Source of the DNA: an uncultured Clostridia bacterium
Lineage (GTDB): Bacteria > Bacillota > Clostridia > Oscillospirales > CAG-272
Reading direction: 5' to 3'
Assembly: GCA_946040935.1 (NCBI GenBank)
Contig: CAMGCN010000055.1
Span: 1-6,695, forward strand
DNA: 6,695 bases
Shown piece by piece: positions 6,277-6,695 of this stretch (the stretch's first letter is position 1; the number at the start of each line of letters is the position of its first letter). The translations under genes and the position numbers were made by a program. Under the pieces are notes generated by a model. It saw only the letters and a list, made by a program, of their open reading frames with translations. It was not told where the DNA came from and searched no databases.

Positions 6277-6650
6277 ATGGAGGGAATCGGCAGAGTCCTT
6301 ATTGTTTCAGGAAATGAAAAGGGCGCCGAATTCATCGAAAATATGCTCTGTCAGTTTGAGCCGGAAACAACGGTAACTCTTCACGCAGGAAGCGAAGCGA
6401 GAAGAGTACTGCTCGACGGATGCGCTTTTGATTACATTTTTATCAACATGCCTCTGCCCGATGAAACAGGTGCAGACCTCGCACGGAGAGCGGCGGAGAG
6501 TTCATCGGTCATGGTTTTGGTCAAAAACGATGTCGCGGAGCAGGTCGGCTATTCTCTTGCCGAAAGCGGAATCTTCATACTTCCCAAACCCATATCTAAC
6601 TCGAACTTCGTCTGCGGCATATACATGATGATGGCGGCGAAAGCAAGAGC
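6277..6650 (+). CDS. ANTAR-type response regulator, pseudo-receiver domain only (truncated at contig end; nitR-like)
   Basis: About 125 residues are real before adapter sequence begins. RVLIVSGNEKG (6-16), FDYIFINMPLPDETG (51-65) and FILPKPIS (100-107) follow the CheY receiver pattern, but the key phosphorylation residues are gone. The phosphoacceptor Asp is Asn57 (Pro at +4 and Gly at +8 fix the alignment), the acidic pair is Ser11-Gly12, and the beta-4 Thr is Val82. Only Lys104 remains. The following helix MMMAAKARA looks like the linker that in clostridial relatives leads to a coiled coil and an ANTAR RNA-binding domain. That domain is not in the window, so it is inferred. The ATG at 6277 is 4 bases after the GS-like stop, with AAGGAG at 6261-6266 inside that gene's end. 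In clostridia an ANTAR antiterminator downstream of glnA (nitR) is established. The 3' end is set by an artefact, not by a stop codon. Confidence 0.8.
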
Positions 6651-6695
6651 CTGTCTCTTATACACATCTCCGAGCCCACGAGACGCTACGCTATC
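6651..6695 (+). other. Illumina Nextera adapter read-through (not genomic)
   Basis: Bases 6651-6669 equal the complement of the Tn5 mosaic end (CTGTCTCTTATACACATCT). Bases 6670-6684 equal the Nextera read-2 adapter tail (CCGAGCCCACGAGAC). Bases 6685-6692 (GCTACGCT) match the i7 index I know as N709, and 6693-6695 (ATC) match the start of the P7 tail. This is library-preparation sequence assembled onto a contig end. Any translation beyond about residue 125 of the preceding gene is meaningless. Confidence 0.98.

Noticed and set aside
1..6695. CRISPR arrays, tRNA or rRNA genes, insertion sequences, phage genes
   Set aside because: No regularly spaced repeats, cloverleaf or rRNA segments, transposase or terminal repeats were seen. 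The Tn5-like end at 6651 is sequencing adapter, not a transposon.

Overview
The window reads as chromosomal DNA of a Clostridia-type Firmicute, probably a gut or sediment lineage of the Ruminococcaceae/Oscillospiraceae kind. The evidence is a Phe-specific T-box leader in front of pheST, PheS with a Cys-rich insert, strong TTGACA/TATAAT promoters with purine-rich Shine-Dalgarno sites, and a glutamine-synthetase-like gene followed by an ANTAR-type regulator, an arrangement known from clostridia. Genus and species cannot be named from this stretch. The last 45 bases are not biological: they match the Illumina Nextera (Tn5 mosaic end plus i7) adapter, so the window ends at a contig end with untrimmed adapter.

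Layout. (1) 1-1582, minus strand: a T-box-controlled pheS-pheT operon. Its promoter is at 1553-1582, and its leader carries a UUC specifier and an intrinsic terminator. It is followed by complete pheS and the first 85 codons of pheT. (2) 1583-1831: a spacer with hairpins that probably terminate the next operon. (3) 1832-3832, minus strand: a two-gene operon, a divergent shikimate-kinase-like P-loop kinase and then a membrane-anchored protein with Ig-like domains and a NodB polysaccharide deacetylase domain, under one strong promoter. (4) 3935-5049, minus strand: asnA (ammonia-dependent asparagine synthetase) with its own promoter and a strong terminator. (5) 5055-6650, plus strand: a divergently transcribed short glutamine-synthetase family gene. 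It overlaps no other gene and is followed 4 bases later by an ANTAR-type pseudo-receiver regulator cut off at the contig end.

How the genes fit together. asnA and the GS-like/regulator pair form a plausible nitrogen-assimilation locus. Their -35 boxes lie back to back, 5 bases apart, inside one perfect inverted repeat, so the two promoters may compete for or share a factor. The GS homologue is the most unusual protein here. It keeps all metal ligands but has an in-frame deficit of about 16 residues that removes the catalytic flap Glu and several phosphate-binding Arg residues of classical GSI. It may therefore be a sensor-type pseudoenzyme or an enzyme with another substrate. The kinase in region 3 similarly lacks a canonical shikimate-binding Arg. 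The rest is well-understood housekeeping.
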